Shown: positions 39,682 to 39,807 of the stretch, piece after piece
How positions within the stretch are numbered: position 1 is the stretch's first letter
Layout of the letters: the number at the start of each line of letters is the position of its first letter
Virus record (IMG/VR): IMGVR_UViG_3300001282_000024
Span: 1-39,807 of that record
Reading direction: 5' to 3' (one strand)
DNA from: a virus
DNA length: 39,807 nucleotides
Translations under genes and position numbers: made by a program
The notes under the pieces: model-generated
The model's database searches: none
What the model was told of the DNA's origin: nothing
Seen by the model: only the letters and a program-made list of their open reading frames with translations

Positions 39682-39807
39682 AAAGCACCGGCCTGATCGG
39701 CCGGTGTGAAGTGGTTGAAGCTCAGAAAGCAAAGCACCGGCCTGATCGGCCGGTGTGAAGTGGTTGAAGCTCAGAAAGTAAAGCACCGGCCTGATCGGCC
39801 GGTGTGA
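39682..39807. repeat. 49-bp tandem repeat with hairpin, 2.6 copies, at the right edge
   Basis: Units begin at 39682, 39731 and 39780 and differ by a single base at their junctions. Each contains the perfect hairpin CACCGGCC-TGATC-GGCCGGTG. On the minus strand the hairpin is followed by CTTTACTTT, so it could be a weak terminator for the methyltransferase side. The third copy is cut by the window edge. Confidence 0.85.

Noticed and set aside
39484-39786. 100-codon leftward ORF at the right edge
   Set aside because: It is made largely of the tandem repeats and T-rich noncoding sequence and covers the portal promoter; no protein-like signal.
39682-39807. CRISPR array
   Set aside because: The units are back-to-back tandem repeats without unique spacers.

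Overview
The window looks like a nearly complete genome of a temperate, tailed double-stranded DNA phage of siphovirus type. It carries a full HK97-style head set (portal, prohead protease, major capsid protein, connectors), a tail tube gene, tail chaperones and a tape measure gene. The host cannot be proved from the sequence. Sparse Shine-Dalgarno (SD) sites, the gene repertoire (PKD and LamG proteins, papain-like protease, CsrA) and a tRNA-Ala attachment core without an encoded CCA would fit Planctomycetota, but this is inference.

Layout. Positions 1-2852 (minus): C5 cytosine methyltransferase cut by the left edge, terminase large and small subunits, and a small leading gene. 2911-4011 (plus): a promoter, a tRNA-like gene and a YqaJ-type exonuclease. 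3991-6567 (minus): a likely ribbon-helix-helix regulator, an unknown gene, a tyrosine integrase, the attP site and another small gene. 6568-6907: a regulatory gap with a good rightward promoter. 6908-14457 (plus): the early replication and metabolism operon (unknown gene, CsrA, primase-polymerase, SSB-like protein, zinc-ribbon protein, SF2 helicase split by an HNH intein, several small genes, ThyX, RuvC-like resolvase), closed by a terminator at 14602-14624. 14623-39481 (minus): the late region. Read in the direction of transcription it runs portal, Ig-like protein, collagen-like protein and fibre genes, holin-like and lysis-type genes including a papain-like protease, prohead protease, capsid, connectors, tail tube, frameshifting chaperones, tape measure, tail tip and PKD protein.

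Two observations indicate a free phage genome rather than an integrated prophage. The attachment core holds only the 3' part of tRNA-Ala, with phage genes on both sides and arm-type repeats flanking it. Late gene order also runs off the left edge (small terminase, large terminase, methyltransferase) and resumes at the right edge (portal). The two edges do not join in frame, so some sequence is missing or the ends broke in repeats: a CT dinucleotide run near the left end and 49-bp tandem hairpin repeats at the right end.

The most interesting points are: a canonical -1 slippery heptamer joining the tail chaperones; a ten-A tract that splits one tail gene in two; an HNH intein in the helicase Walker A motif; a dinucleotide repeat inside the methyltransferase; a papain-like protease in the lysis-type cluster where no conventional endolysin is recognisable; late promoters whose -10 box lies exactly six bases from the start codon (possible leaderless mRNAs); and a tRNA with a leucine anticodon but no long variable arm.
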